Source: Chitinophagales bacterium (lineage in GTDB: Bacteria > Bacteroidota > Bacteroidia > Chitinophagales > JADIYW01). Taken from it: DNA of 64,000 bases. The notes under the pieces are model-generated. The model did not search any database. It was not told the DNA's origin and saw only the letters and a program-made list of their open reading frames with translations. This document shows, one piece after another, positions 25,238-33,442 of this stretch; within the stretch, counting starts at the first letter, position 1; the number at the start of each line of letters is the position of its first letter. The position numbers and the translations under genes were made by a program. The stretch spans positions 62,001-126,000 of the forward strand of contig JACJXT010000011.1 in assembly GCA_020636535.1 (NCBI GenBank), in the 5' to 3' direction.

Positions 25238-25964
25238 TGACGAAATACAAGCAATTTCTGCATTAAAATCAGACATAGAAAAACACTGTCCAGAGTTAAA
25301 CATCATCGCATCTGCCAATAGTGTTGCCACAGCAATTAGACTAATAACCGACTTACAACCTGATCTCATTTTCTTAGACATACAACTCAACGATGGCAAT
25401 GGTTTCTACATTTTAGATGCAGTAAAACACATTCCACTACAAGTAATATTTACTACAGCATACAGCCAGTATGCCATAAAAGCAATAAAGCAAAGTGCCT
25501 TAGATTATTTACTAAAACCAATCGATGCAGAAGACCTAATTGTAGCAGTAAACAAAGCATTAGAGTTGCCCAAACAAAATTATTTACAACAACAAGTAGA
25601 AATTCTAAAACAAGAAATCAATCAAATTCATACAGACAAAAAAATCGTATTAAAAGATAACAAATCTATTTATTTTGTAAAAACCAGTCAAATTATTCGC
25701 TGCGAAGCCAACGGAGCATATACCATCATTCACTTACACAACGAACCAAAAATTGTAGTCAGCAAGCTACTCAAAGAGTTAGAGCAAATGTTGCAAACAC
25801 ACAGTTTCATCAGAACACACCACTCGCACCTAGTCAACCTACAGTACATCAAACAAATCGATAAACAAGATGGCGGATTTATCATACTTTCCGACGGAAG
25901 CGAAATACCAATAGCACAACGCAAAAAAGAATTCGTTATGCAATATCTCATCAATAACCATTGA
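25218..25964 (+). CDS. LytTR-family response regulator
   Basis: The 248-residue protein has a receiver domain (1-120; IIIDDEIQ, phospho-acceptor Asp54 in LIFLDIQL, conserved Lys100 in DYLLKP). The LytTR DNA-binding domain is at about 145-245 (IVLKDNKSIYFVKTSQIIRCEANGAY, FIRTHHSHLVN, DGSEIPIAQRKK). It starts within the end of the kinase gene, so the two form a standard pair. No other gene shares the operon. Its targets are unknown, but the unknown secreted genes downstream from 26562 are plausible candidates by position. Confidence 0.93.
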   Translation: MKTIIIDDEIQAISALKSDIEKHCPELNIIASANSVATAIRLITDLQPDLIFLDIQLNDGNGFYILDAVKHIPLQVIFTTAYSQYAIKAIKQSALDYLLKPIDAEDLIVAVNKALELPKQNYLQQQVEILKQEINQIHTDKKIVLKDNKSIYFVKTSQIIRCEANGAYTIIHLHNEPKIVVSKLLKELEQMLQTHSFIRTHHSHLVNLQYIKQIDKQDGGFIILSDGSEIPIAQRKKEFVMQYLINNH

Positions 25965-25980
25965 CTAATTTTTTTCTTAT

Positions 25981-26063
25981 GGCATAACCTTCGGTCGGGC
26001 TATCACTACAAGTCCTCGTTCGTTTACAACTTCACTGTGGGCTTTCCGTTCTATCCCTTATGC
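25981..26063. repeat. probable dispersed non-coding repeat
   Basis: An 83-base G+C-richer block bounded by GCATAA (25982-25987) and TTATGC (26058-26063), with internal TCGGGCTATC and GGGCTTTCCGTTCTATCCC segments. The composition differs from the AT-rich surroundings, and from memory it is like intergenic repeats seen in other Bacteroidota. It starts a 597-base gene-free stretch (25965-26561). That stretch also holds the inverted repeat at 26139, the 26255-26353 block shared with the next intergenic gap, and the hairpin at 26369. Confidence 0.4.
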
Positions 26064-26138
26064 AAAAGTCTGCTATAAAACACTATCAAAATTTTAAATA
26101 TTACAAATATTAATTAAAATAATATACTACTCTATTCT

Positions 26139-26183
26139 GAACTTGTTTCAGAATCTGTTTTTAAAAGATTCCAAAACAAGTTC
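26139..26183. repeat. long imperfect inverted repeat
   Basis: Arms of 18 bases (26139-26156 and 26166-26183) pair with two mismatches around a 9-base loop. The left arm starts GAACTTGTTTC and the right arm ends AACAAGTTC. A short A-rich run follows. It resembles a dispersed Bacteroidota repeat and could act as a terminator. Confidence 0.55.
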
Positions 26184-26333
26184 GAAAAAAATAAGAATAT
26201 TTTATAAACAAATTTAGCATAATATATAATTATATCATTAAAAAACGGCGTATCAATTTAACTTTATTAGCAATAAAAATACACTTCAAAAATACAGCGT
26301 AGCTTATCTAAAAAAATTAAGTAAAATATTTTC

Positions 26334-26353
26334 TCATCACTTATAAAATAAAT
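26334..26353. repeat. 20-bp direct repeat upstream of paralogue A
   Basis: TCATCACTTATAAAATAAAT is repeated exactly at 27900-27919. AACTTTATTAGCAATA at 26260-26275 also has a one-mismatch copy at 27719-27734 in the same order. The DNA upstream of the two paralogous genes is therefore duplicated. Confidence 0.6.
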
Positions 26354-26368
26354 GACATTCCTTTCCAA

Positions 26369-26394
26369 GCAGTGTCTCTCAAAGAGGACGCTGC
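26369..26394. repeat. GCAG/CTGC hairpin repeat, copy 1
   Basis: This 26-base hairpin begins GCAGTGTC, ends GACGCTGC and is followed by GTTAA. It is related to the hairpins at 29616-29641 and 29812-29837, with the pairing preserved apart from G-T pairs. Confidence 0.5.
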
Positions 26395-26561
26395 GTTAAA
26401 AGCTATACTTTGTTTTGTGTCTTCACAAACCAAAACACTAAAATCATTTCACTTCACCTATAAAATAAATAGTAGCACTTATAAATACAAAAACAGCACT
26501 TAAAAAATTACGACAAAAAAGGTAGTTTTTTTAATCACTTTTAACAGTAAAATACTACAAC

Positions 26562-27614
26562 ATGAAAAAAATATTTTTAGTATCCGTTTTATTCATATTA
26601 TTTCAATCACAAACTTTTTCACAAATGAATAGTCCAGCAAAAATTCAAATTAATGGTTTCGAACAACAATTAAAAACAGCCAACGAATCTTTAGACAAAG
26701 GTTTATATAAAACAGCCGAAGCAAAAATAGCAACACTAGAAAAAATGTTAGAAACCATAAAGAAAAAAGATCCAAGCTACAATACAGCCGAGTTAGAACA
26801 AAAATTAAACGATTTTAAATCAAAATGCAGTAAAGAATCAACAGAAGCACAACAACTAAAAGCAGACACTAAAGAACAATACTACAATAATATAAAAATT
26901 AAAGATAAGTTAGAAATTATTAAAAACACAAAAAGCTTAGACGAAGCAACTGCAAAAGAATTGTTAGCACTAGATATTTCAACAATAGACATGAGCAATT
27001 ACCAAAAAGTAGTAGAAGAATATGCCGCAACTACTATAAATAACGATTTACCTAATATAAAATCATTAATGACAGAAGTACCAATTGTACAAGAAGCACT
27101 CATTCACTATAACAAATTCGTAAATCAAAAAAGATATTGGCAAACAATGTCAACACTAATACCAAATTCTACTATAATAAAAGAAACCTATTCAAAATTT
27201 GACGCATTAGACAAAGAAATTGGTGGCGAAGCAGGAATTAAAGCCAATGCAAAAGCTCAGTATGCTGAATATCTAAAAAATAAAAAAATGCCAAGTGCTG
27301 TAACTAAAGATGTAACAGCAGAAAACATCATTAAAAAAGCATACGAAGACGAAGGCAAAAAACAAGGTTATAATAGAACACTACTTAAAATAAATTTGTT
27401 AGAAAACGATTGGACAATACTTACCAATAAATACACTAGTGTTATTGTAGGAAGAAAACGAGCAGCAGCCATTGCTTTTAAAGACAACAACACAGGCGAG
27501 TGTTACTTGTATCGTTTCTTTGAAGTCTATCAACAATACAATGGTTCTGGTTACAGTAATGGCGAAGGTACTTCTACTACAGAAGAACTAATTCCTTGCG
27601 AAAATGTAAAATAA
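26562..27614 (+). CDS. secreted protein of unknown function, paralogue A
   Basis: This 350-residue protein has a signal peptide ending TFSQ (about residue 20). The N-terminal half is a long helical, Lys/Glu-rich region (about 25-130) likely to be coiled-coil. The C-terminal domain (about 265-350) has TLLKINLLENDWTI, VGRKRAAAIAFKD, TGECYLYRFFEVYQQYNGSGYS and a final PCENVK. It is clearly paralogous to the gene at 27967 in length, domain order and the C-terminal motifs, including the two conserved Cys (TGxC and PCEN). I do not recognise a named family. No catalytic motif is visible; an envelope structural or binding role is possible. Confidence 0.7.
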   Translation: MKKIFLVSVLFILFQSQTFSQMNSPAKIQINGFEQQLKTANESLDKGLYKTAEAKIATLEKMLETIKKKDPSYNTAELEQKLNDFKSKCSKESTEAQQLKADTKEQYYNNIKIKDKLEIIKNTKSLDEATAKELLALDISTIDMSNYQKVVEEYAATTINNDLPNIKSLMTEVPIVQEALIHYNKFVNQKRYWQTMSTLIPNSTIIKETYSKFDALDKEIGGEAGIKANAKAQYAEYLKNKKMPSAVTKDVTAENIIKKAYEDEGKKQGYNRTLLKINLLENDWTILTNKYTSVIVGRKRAAAIAFKDNNTGECYLYRFFEVYQQYNGSGYSNGEGTSTTEELIPCENVK

Positions 27615-27752
27615 TAAATTACACATTAGGTACTTTTTATACTATGAGTTACACATATGGTTACTCCAATTGAAGTATTTCATACTGCTAGTTCTAAATA
27701 GGAAGTGCGTAGTACTTCAACTTTATTGGCAATAGCTTTTAAGTAGTAAAGC

Positions 27753-27770
27753 GTGGCGTAGCTACGCCAC
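27753..27770. repeat. 18-bp perfect palindrome
   Basis: GTGGCGTAGCTACGCCAC is a perfect palindrome in the 352-base gap between the two paralogues. The gap (27615-27966) also holds the duplicated segments near 27719 and 27900. It could be a repeat element or a regulatory site. Confidence 0.5.
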
Positions 27771-27899
27771 CTTATAAACAAACAAAATGAAAACCTATTT
27801 TTTCTACTGCGTAATTTGGGTTTATAGCAAAATTTCGTAGCAGAAAAAGCTAATGTTATATACTTACTAGTTTTTTTCAAATCACTTATAAACTTAAAA

Positions 27900-27919
27900 T
27901 CATCACTTATAAAATAAAT
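27900..27919. repeat. 20-bp direct repeat upstream of paralogue B
   Basis: Exact second copy of the 20-mer at 26334-26353, here 47 bases before the start of paralogue B, compared with about 208 bases before paralogue A. Confidence 0.6.
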
Positions 27920-27966
27920 TTAAATTTTAAAGCGGTCGTATTTAATTTTATTTATAAAATAAAACA

Positions 27967-29019
27967 ATGAAAAAAATATTAACTATTACATTGTTGATTT
28001 GTTGTATTCATCTTGGATACACGCAAAGCAATCTAACAGGAGCATCTGCTGTTTATTTAAAAGCGTATGAAACGAGTAAAGCAAGTGCAGAACAATATTT
28101 AGAAGCAGGCAAGTATACTATGGTCAATGCTAAAATCAATGCAATGATTAATAATCTAGAAAAACTAAAAAAGGCAAATCCTAGTGTAGATTTTTCTAGT
28201 AAAGAAAAAGAAATTGCTACACTTCAACAGAAAGCAGAAAGTGGTATTAATCAAAAAGCTACAAATTATCAATCTGCAAACGATGCCTATTATCAAAAAA
28301 TAGAACTCAATCAAATTGTTAGCGAGTTTGTCAATTCACAAGAACCAAGTCAAGAAACAATTGATAAAGTCAAGAACATAGATTTAAATTTGGTCGATTT
28401 AGAAAAGCACAAGCCAACAGTACTTTCTGCTGCAGACAATATTGATTTTACAGTTAAAACACTTAAAAAAGATTTAGATTTTGGATTAGATGTAGCTTAC
28501 GACAGATATACTGCTATCAATCAGTATTGGCAAATTTGTTCAGCGTTTTATCCAAACGAAACTAAAGTGCAACAAGCTAAACAAAAGTTAGATGCTATAA
28601 CAAGTCAATACAAAATATCATCTAAAGAAGCATATAAAAAAGAAGTTAGTACAAAAGCAGATGCCAAAATTGCAAATAAAACAATGTTGCCAGCAGTTAG
28701 AACAGATAAAGCAACGGAAACACTATTTATACAAGCATTCAACAAAGAATCTACAACAAAAAAATGGGACAGAACACTACTAAAAGTCAATTTAATTAGC
28801 GATGATTGGAAAATAAAATATCATGAAGTTACAGGTAAAATTTTAGGCAGAAGACAATATGCTTGTATTGTTTATAAAGACAATTCAACAGGAAATTGTC
28901 AGATGTCTAAATATTATGAAATTTATCAAGAATATACAGGCAGTGGTTATTCTACAAATACTATCGGTGGATATGGAACTTCTTTTGAAGCATTTCCTTG
29001 CGAAAATATTAATAAATAA
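27967..29019 (+). CDS. secreted protein of unknown function, paralogue B
   Basis: The 350-residue paralogue of the preceding gene has a signal peptide ending GYTQ (about residue 19) and a helical N-terminal half (YLEAGKYTMVNAKINAMINNLEKLKK). The same C-terminal domain follows: TLLKVNLISDDWKI, GRRQYACIVYKD, TGNCQMSKYYEIYQEYTGSGYS, PCENINK. Conservation is strongest at the C-terminus, so that domain is probably the functional core. The gene lies 15 bases before a DUF3592-like gene and may be co-transcribed with it. Function unknown. Confidence 0.7.
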   Translation: MKKILTITLLICCIHLGYTQSNLTGASAVYLKAYETSKASAEQYLEAGKYTMVNAKINAMINNLEKLKKANPSVDFSSKEKEIATLQQKAESGINQKATNYQSANDAYYQKIELNQIVSEFVNSQEPSQETIDKVKNIDLNLVDLEKHKPTVLSAADNIDFTVKTLKKDLDFGLDVAYDRYTAINQYWQICSAFYPNETKVQQAKQKLDAITSQYKISSKEAYKKEVSTKADAKIANKTMLPAVRTDKATETLFIQAFNKESTTKKWDRTLLKVNLISDDWKIKYHEVTGKILGRRQYACIVYKDNSTGNCQMSKYYEIYQEYTGSGYSTNTIGGYGTSFEAFPCENINK

Positions 29020-29033
29020 AAAAATATAAAATT

Positions 29034-29495
29034 ATGACAAACGATAAAAAATTAAAAATTGGAGGTATTGTTATTGGCTTACTCTTTTTTTGCTTCTTTG
29101 CTTTTGTAGCACTACAAAACGGACAGTACAATAAAAAATTGCGTAAGGAAGGCATTAAAACCAAAGCACAAGTCATTGCTAAAGACAAACTAGTTACCAA
29201 CAAAGGAAAAACCAAAGAAAGGTATTTAACTTTGGCAGTATTTGAAGATACTACAGCAATAGTTCAACCGAAAGAAAAAATCAATCCAAAAGATGCCAAA
29301 AATATTGATGATAAAATTGATGCTATTTTTGATAATTTGAATACTTCAGCTAGCAAACCAATTGGCAACTATACTACAATAACCATTACTGTGCCAAGCG
29401 AAGAATACAACAGTGCTAATATGAATGATTTTGTTGATTTTGTATATTTAAAAGACGAAATTAAAAAAGGCAAATTATATAGTATGATAGATTAA
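29034..29495 (+). CDS. membrane-anchored DUF3592-like protein
   Basis: This 153-residue protein has one N-terminal TM segment (about 9-27) and an extracytoplasmic domain. KKLRKEGIKTKAQVIAKDKL resembles the start of a DUF3592-type beta domain. The same motif pattern (GI-x2-K-x-Q-x-I) is found in the protein at 32793-33368, so the two may be distant paralogues. The family is of unknown function. It is probably in the same transcript as paralogue B. Confidence 0.55.
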   Translation: MTNDKKLKIGGIVIGLLFFCFFAFVALQNGQYNKKLRKEGIKTKAQVIAKDKLVTNKGKTKERYLTLAVFEDTTAIVQPKEKINPKDAKNIDDKIDAIFDNLNTSASKPIGNYTTITITVPSEEYNSANMNDFVDFVYLKDEIKKGKLYSMID

Positions 29496-29615
29496 GCTAG
29501 AATCTCAAGTTGTTATAAGAGAAAAAATCTATTACAAAACATGGATTTTCTGTTTAGTTAATACTCACAAAGTAATAGGTTTAATACAAACAAATAAGTT
29601 CTATTAGCATTCAAA

Positions 29616-29641
29616 GCAGAGTCTCCTAAAAGGGACTCTGC
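29616..29641. repeat. GCAG/CTGC hairpin repeat, copy 2
   Basis: GCAGAGTC and GACTCTGC pair in an 8-bp perfect stem that extends by a T-G and a C-G pair, with a 6-base loop. GTTAA follows, as in copy 1. It lies inside tandem unit 1. Confidence 0.7.
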
Positions 29642-29811
29642 GTTAATAATAAAACTTGCAAAGCTTATACGGTTGAATTAAAATACAGGATAACTCTTCT
29701 CAAATAAGAATTAAAAGAAAAAATCTATTACAAAACATGGAGTTTCTGTTTAGTTAATACTCATAAAGTAATAGGTTTAATACAAACAAATAAGTTCTAT
29801 TAGCATTCAAA

Positions 29812-29837
29812 GCAGAGTCTCCTAAAAGGGACTCTGC
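29812..29837. repeat. GCAG/CTGC hairpin repeat, copy 3
   Basis: Identical to the hairpin at 29616, 196 bases downstream, inside tandem unit 2. Confidence 0.7.
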
Positions 29838-30021
29838 GTTAATAATAAAACTTGCAAAGCTTATACGGTTGAATTAAAATACAAGATAACTCTTCTCAAA
29901 TAAGAATTAAAAGAAAAAATCTATTACAAAACATGGAGTTTCTGTTTAGTTAATATTCACCAAATAATAAGTTTAATAAAAACAAATAAGTTTTATTTGT
30001 ATAATTTTATATATTACTGTG

Positions 30022-30609
30022 TTATTGACTTATTTCTAAATAGTAGTTATACTTATCAATCGTTTGTTGCATTATTGCTTCAGCTTCTTCTTCAGCCATT
30101 GCAGTATCATAATCTCCTAAAAATTTGTAATTAATTAACTGATTATCTCTGATAAATAGTTGTGTTTGAAAAATTTCAGATTTTATATTTTCAGCATCTG
30201 AAAGATAAATTGGCTGACTATACTGCTCAAGTATTTCTCGATAAAAAATCAACTTCCATTTTTCATCAGCATAATAATAGCTATCCTTTTTTCCCATTTC
30301 ACCAAAATGATGTGTTTCAATTTTAATTAGTCGATTTTCATAATAGTAAAAAGTTGCTTCTCCACCTTCTGTTGATTCCTCTAATTCTATTGTTCCTTTG
30401 TTAGCCATTGGCTTTATAGAATCAATATATTTTACGCGTTCATCTATCTGCTCTTCTATACTTTTTTCCTTGTACTGTTGTACTTTTTGTTTTTTGAAAT
30501 CTGAAACTGAATCTACAACTGTTGATGAATTAGAATCAATTTTAGTTGTTTTATTTCCCTGACAAGAACTTAATAAGAGTACAAAACTCAAAAGAAATAC
30601 ATTGCTCAT
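30022..30609 (-). CDS. putative lipoprotein, uncharacterised
   Basis: The preferred start MSNVFLLSFVLLLSSC gives a lipoprotein signal with Cys16 (195 residues). The longer open frame adds 28 residues without signal character. The mature part is charged, with EEQIDERVKYIDSIKPMANKGTIELEE and a strand-rich middle ATFYYYENRLIKIETHHFGEMGKKDSYYYADEKWKLIFYRE. It ends with a helical DYDTAMAEEEAEAIMQQTIDKYN. I recognise no family. It is the first of three minus-strand lipoprotein-like genes in a row. Confidence 0.6.
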   Translation of the reverse strand: MSNVFLLSFVLLLSSCQGNKTTKIDSNSSTVVDSVSDFKKQKVQQYKEKSIEEQIDERVKYIDSIKPMANKGTIELEESTEGGEATFYYYENRLIKIETHHFGEMGKKDSYYYADEKWKLIFYREILEQYSQPIYLSDAENIKSEIFQTQLFIRDNQLINYKFLGDYDTAMAEEEAEAIMQQTIDKYNYYLEISQ

Positions 30610-30724
30610 ATTAGTGATGTTTTTTATTAGCCAATATTTATTTTTTCTGAAAAATTTAAGAATGTAGCCAAAATAGTTGTTAGAATAAATCATTTGTTTA
30701 ATAAAATTAAGTTTATATAAAATA

Positions 30725-31111
30725 TTATTTTTTAATTAGTAATACTTTTTGATTTTCCAAGTTTAGTTCAAAGAATTGTTTGTTCTCATTACGAATAATT
30801 AGAACAGTATCTCGAAGATAAAGAGAGTCAATATGAATGTCTTGAACATCTCGCTCAAGATCTTCCACATAGTGAATTGGATAAATTTCCTTTTTCCAAT
30901 ATATTGCTCGAGTTTTAGGATTAGAAGCAATTACTTTATTGATAGCTACACTATATTCAATTCCATTTACTACTATTGGATTAACAACTACAGGTGCTAC
31001 GCGTTTTGCAGAAAAATTTTCGTTCTTAGTTGCATTAGTGTTTGTACCTCTCCAACATTGAAAAGAAAATAAAGACAATAGTATAAGAAATATTTTTTGA
31101 AATATTTTCAT
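30725..31111 (-). CDS. small secreted protein or lipoprotein, uncharacterised
   Basis: This 128-residue protein has a hydrophobic N-terminus ending FSFQC (Cys19), a weak lipobox. The mature region reads as a small beta-rich domain (VVVNPIVVNGIEYSVAINKVIASN, IHIDSLYLRDTVLIIRNENKQFFELNLENQ). No family recognised. It lies 28 bases after the next upstream minus-strand lipoprotein gene and probably shares its transcript. Confidence 0.55.
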   Translation of the reverse strand: MKIFQKIFLILLSLFSFQCWRGTNTNATKNENFSAKRVAPVVVNPIVVNGIEYSVAINKVIASNPKTRAIYWKKEIYPIHYVEDLERDVQDIHIDSLYLRDTVLIIRNENKQFFELNLENQKVLLIKK

Positions 31112-31139
31112 AAAAAATATGTTTTTATATATTCATATT

Positions 31140-31736
31140 TTAAAACCACTTAGTATTAATATACTCTTGATTGACTTGTTCAAATAAAACAAGACCATCA
31201 TCTGCTAGTTTTTGAAGATTGTGAAACAAAATCTCACGCTCAGTAAAAAGCTGTCCTTTTCGTTGCTTTTCATCGTATTCATAGGTAAAATTAGGTAGTC
31301 CTTTAGTAGATACTAACCAAGAGCCATCTTCTTGTTTACTAGCTGCCACCATTTTTGATGTACCATGTTTTGTAGCTTTAATGGTTGTTATAAATACAAG
31401 TGCTTTATTTTTATCTTGATTCATAATAATCACTTCATCTAAATTTGTAGCATGCGTTTTCCAAAACAAATAACTAGGATTTGTTTCTGACAAATAAAGT
31501 AATGTTTTTGTTACAGCTATTTGTAATGCTTCTCTATCTTTCTCTGATGTGTTATTAAGAGCATATTGATAAATAGTTTTTACACTAGGAGTATAAAAGT
31601 TGTATTCTATTTCATTTAAATTTATAGTATCTTCTTTGCTATGCTTCATAGATTGATTGCATGAAAGTAAACAGCAACTAGACACCACTATAAATAGAAA
31701 AAAACGATATATGGCTTCTCTTAAAAATATACGCAC
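31140..31736 (-). CDS. putative lipoprotein, uncharacterised
   Basis: This 198-residue protein has a lipoprotein signal ending LLSC (Cys26). The mature part has a helical stretch (VKTIYQYALNNTSEKDREALQIAVTKTLLYLSE) and a strand-rich C-terminal part (EVIIMNQDKNKALVFITTIKATKHGTSKMVAASKQEDGSWLVS). No family recognised. It is divergent from the gene at 31819, with an 82-base spacer that probably holds both promoters. Confidence 0.6.
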   Translation of the reverse strand: MRIFLREAIYRFFLFIVVSSCCLLSCNQSMKHSKEDTINLNEIEYNFYTPSVKTIYQYALNNTSEKDREALQIAVTKTLLYLSETNPSYLFWKTHATNLDEVIIMNQDKNKALVFITTIKATKHGTSKMVAASKQEDGSWLVSTKGLPNFTYEYDEKQRKGQLFTEREILFHNLQKLADDGLVLFEQVNQEYINTKWF

Positions 31737-31818
31737 TAGCTAGACTTTCATTATTGTTTAATTTTAAGTATATTCAAGCACAGGTTCTAAGATAAGTAAT
31801 TTTAATGAATTAGACATA

Positions 31819-32796
31819 ATGATTGACAAAGAGGTTGATAGACAAGCAAGACGATTTATCTATAAAACTTGGGATTTTTTTCAATATCGTTCTAGTCATA
31901 AGTGCATTATAGAGTATGTAGACTATAGTCAAATAGTGACTAACATACACCAAGAGATTTGGAATAATGCTAGTTTTGATGATGTAAAAAAACGCATTCA
32001 AAAATGTTTGCATGCTAGTACTATTTACGAAGATTTTAAGCATCGAATAGATCAATGGTATGAAAACCTAGAGCGTGTTACTGGAAATAGTCAACATCCT
32101 TTTTCTGGACAATATGTAATCAGTCATGTAATTGATGACATTAAAACCGTTCAAAAATATTTATTTCCAGAAGAGAAAATACTAGCACAAATAATTGAGT
32201 ATGGTGAAGAGAAGCTAACTCAAATAGAAGAAATGCACAAAGTTGCTAGGAAAAATAAGCAATGGTCTTCAGTACACCAAAATCATTTGTTTGAAGTAAT
32301 GTATACGAATAAAGGAAATATAAATCCTAGCACAGCTCAACTATCAGATTATCAATATACATTCAATCATAAAGACGAAATTTTTGCTGTTTTCTTTACT
32401 GATCGTCCATTAACAACTTCCTTAATAGAGCAATCTAAAGCCAAAACTGAATTGTTTGAACATCGACATTGGAATTGCGATCCATACACTACCAAGATTG
32501 CTGAAAATATGTTATCCATTATACACGAACAATATTTTATTATCATTCCAATTGTTGTCCATTTTGAAAGATTACTGACTTATTCCGAAGAGCAACAAGC
32601 TAGCGTACTTCAACATATGAATTATATAGAAAAATGGCAAAGAGAGAAACATTATATCACGCTTTTTTTCGGCAATATGGAACTTTTATCAAATCAATCA
32701 TTTAAACAACAACAACCTTTTATTCTTCATCGACCACCTAGACTAAAAAATCGAATTAAAGAAACTATTCAGAAATGGAAAAATTACCAGCAATGA
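31819..32796 (+). CDS. uncharacterised cytoplasmic protein
   Basis: The protein has 325 residues, no signal peptide and no TM segment. It is rich in aromatic residues and His (SSVHQNHLFEVMYTN, FEHRHWNCDPYTT, HEQYFIIIPIVVHFERLL). The last 25 residues are basic (RPPRLKNRIKETIQKWKNYQQ). I do not recognise a family or catalytic motif. Its stop overlaps the next start (ATGA), so it is translationally coupled to a DUF3592-like membrane protein. The tight coupling suggests the two act together. Confidence 0.6.
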   Translation: MIDKEVDRQARRFIYKTWDFFQYRSSHKCIIEYVDYSQIVTNIHQEIWNNASFDDVKKRIQKCLHASTIYEDFKHRIDQWYENLERVTGNSQHPFSGQYVISHVIDDIKTVQKYLFPEEKILAQIIEYGEEKLTQIEEMHKVARKNKQWSSVHQNHLFEVMYTNKGNINPSTAQLSDYQYTFNHKDEIFAVFFTDRPLTTSLIEQSKAKTELFEHRHWNCDPYTTKIAENMLSIIHEQYFIIIPIVVHFERLLTYSEEQQASVLQHMNYIEKWQREKHYITLFFGNMELLSNQSFKQQQPFILHRPPRLKNRIKETIQKWKNYQQ

Positions 32797-33368
32797 AATT
32801 CACAAAACTTTTTTCTATCTTTTTATTTTTAGGAGCTATATTCTTGCTATCTATAGCTTATCGTAGTTGGACTAAAAACAAAAAAACACAAATATTTAAA
32901 AAAGCATTAGACCAAAAAGGCATCACGGTTAAAGGACAGATTATAGGTTTCACCAATCGTCCAACAAGAAGCGTACAGCATCCTGGAGGAAAACCAACCA
33001 TTTATAATAAAACAGATTATTGGATGCAGATTGCCTATCACGAAAAAGATACAGTAAATAGATTTCAGGTTTCATTTGAAGACATGCTTAATGATACAGA
33101 TTCAAGTGTATTGAAAACAACACCAACTCAAACACATCAATACTTTACATTTGATGTACCTATTAGTCGTTTTGATCGTGAAAAATATAAGTTAAATGAC
33201 TATGTTACTTTAAAGTATCTTCCAGACAATCCTGAACTTGCAGTCCTTGTTCAGTCAAATGGAAAATATCTGCTTACAAATTATAATTTTTTAATGTATT
33301 TATTTAGTATTTTGGGAATCATAGCATTGATTATAAGTGTTTTTTATTGGCTGGGTTATAAGATATAA
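32793..33368 (+). CDS. DUF3592-like membrane protein
   Basis: The chosen start (MKFTKLFSIF, 191 residues) overlaps the upstream stop as ATGA; an in-frame ATG six codons earlier is possible. TM helices at both ends (about residues 5-22 and 160-185) flank an extracytoplasmic domain starting LDQKGITVKGQIIGFTN. TM-domain-TM is the usual DUF3592 layout. Function unknown. A 74-base gap with a -7-like box separates it from the aminotransferase gene. Confidence 0.6.
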   Translation: MKFTKLFSIFLFLGAIFLLSIAYRSWTKNKKTQIFKKALDQKGITVKGQIIGFTNRPTRSVQHPGGKPTIYNKTDYWMQIAYHEKDTVNRFQVSFEDMLNDTDSSVLKTTPTQTHQYFTFDVPISRFDREKYKLNDYVTLKYLPDNPELAVLVQSNGKYLLTNYNFLMYLFSILGIIALIISVFYWLGYKI

Positions 33369-33429
33369 ATAATAAACAACAAAAAATCTAATAATATAAT
33401 TCTATTCATAAAGAGATATCTAAATCCTC

Positions 33430-33437
33430 TATCTTTG
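33430..33437 (+). promoter_or_regulatory. candidate -7 box for the aminotransferase gene
   Basis: TATCTTTG matches TAnnTTTG exactly and ends five bases before the ATG at 33443, implying a very short or absent leader. The -33 element is not obvious. Confidence 0.4.
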
Positions 33438-33442
33438 CAACA

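Larger units (their letters stand above)
29521..29997. repeat. 196-bp direct tandem repeat, about 2.4 copies
   Basis: GAAAAAATCTATTACAAAAC starts at 29521, 29717 and 29913, a constant period of 196 bases. Units 1 and 2 are nearly identical; unit 3 is cut off after about 85 bases and more diverged. Each full unit carries the GCAGAGTC/GACTCTGC hairpin (29616-29641 and 29812-29837). The period is not a multiple of three and there is no open frame, so it is non-coding. It fills the 526-base gap between two convergent genes (stops at 29495 and 30022). Confidence 0.9.

Noticed and set aside
25981..26063. Integron attC site
   Set aside because: The end dyad does not fit the attC core (RYYYAAC/GTTRRRY), and there is no integrase or cassette array nearby.
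27680..27880. 66-codon minus-strand frame between the paralogues
   Set aside because: It crosses the 18-bp palindrome and duplicated upstream DNA; no protein-like features.
29521..29997. CRISPR array
   Set aside because: Units are 196 bases, directly adjoining and nearly identical throughout, with no short-repeat/unique-spacer alternation and no cas genes.
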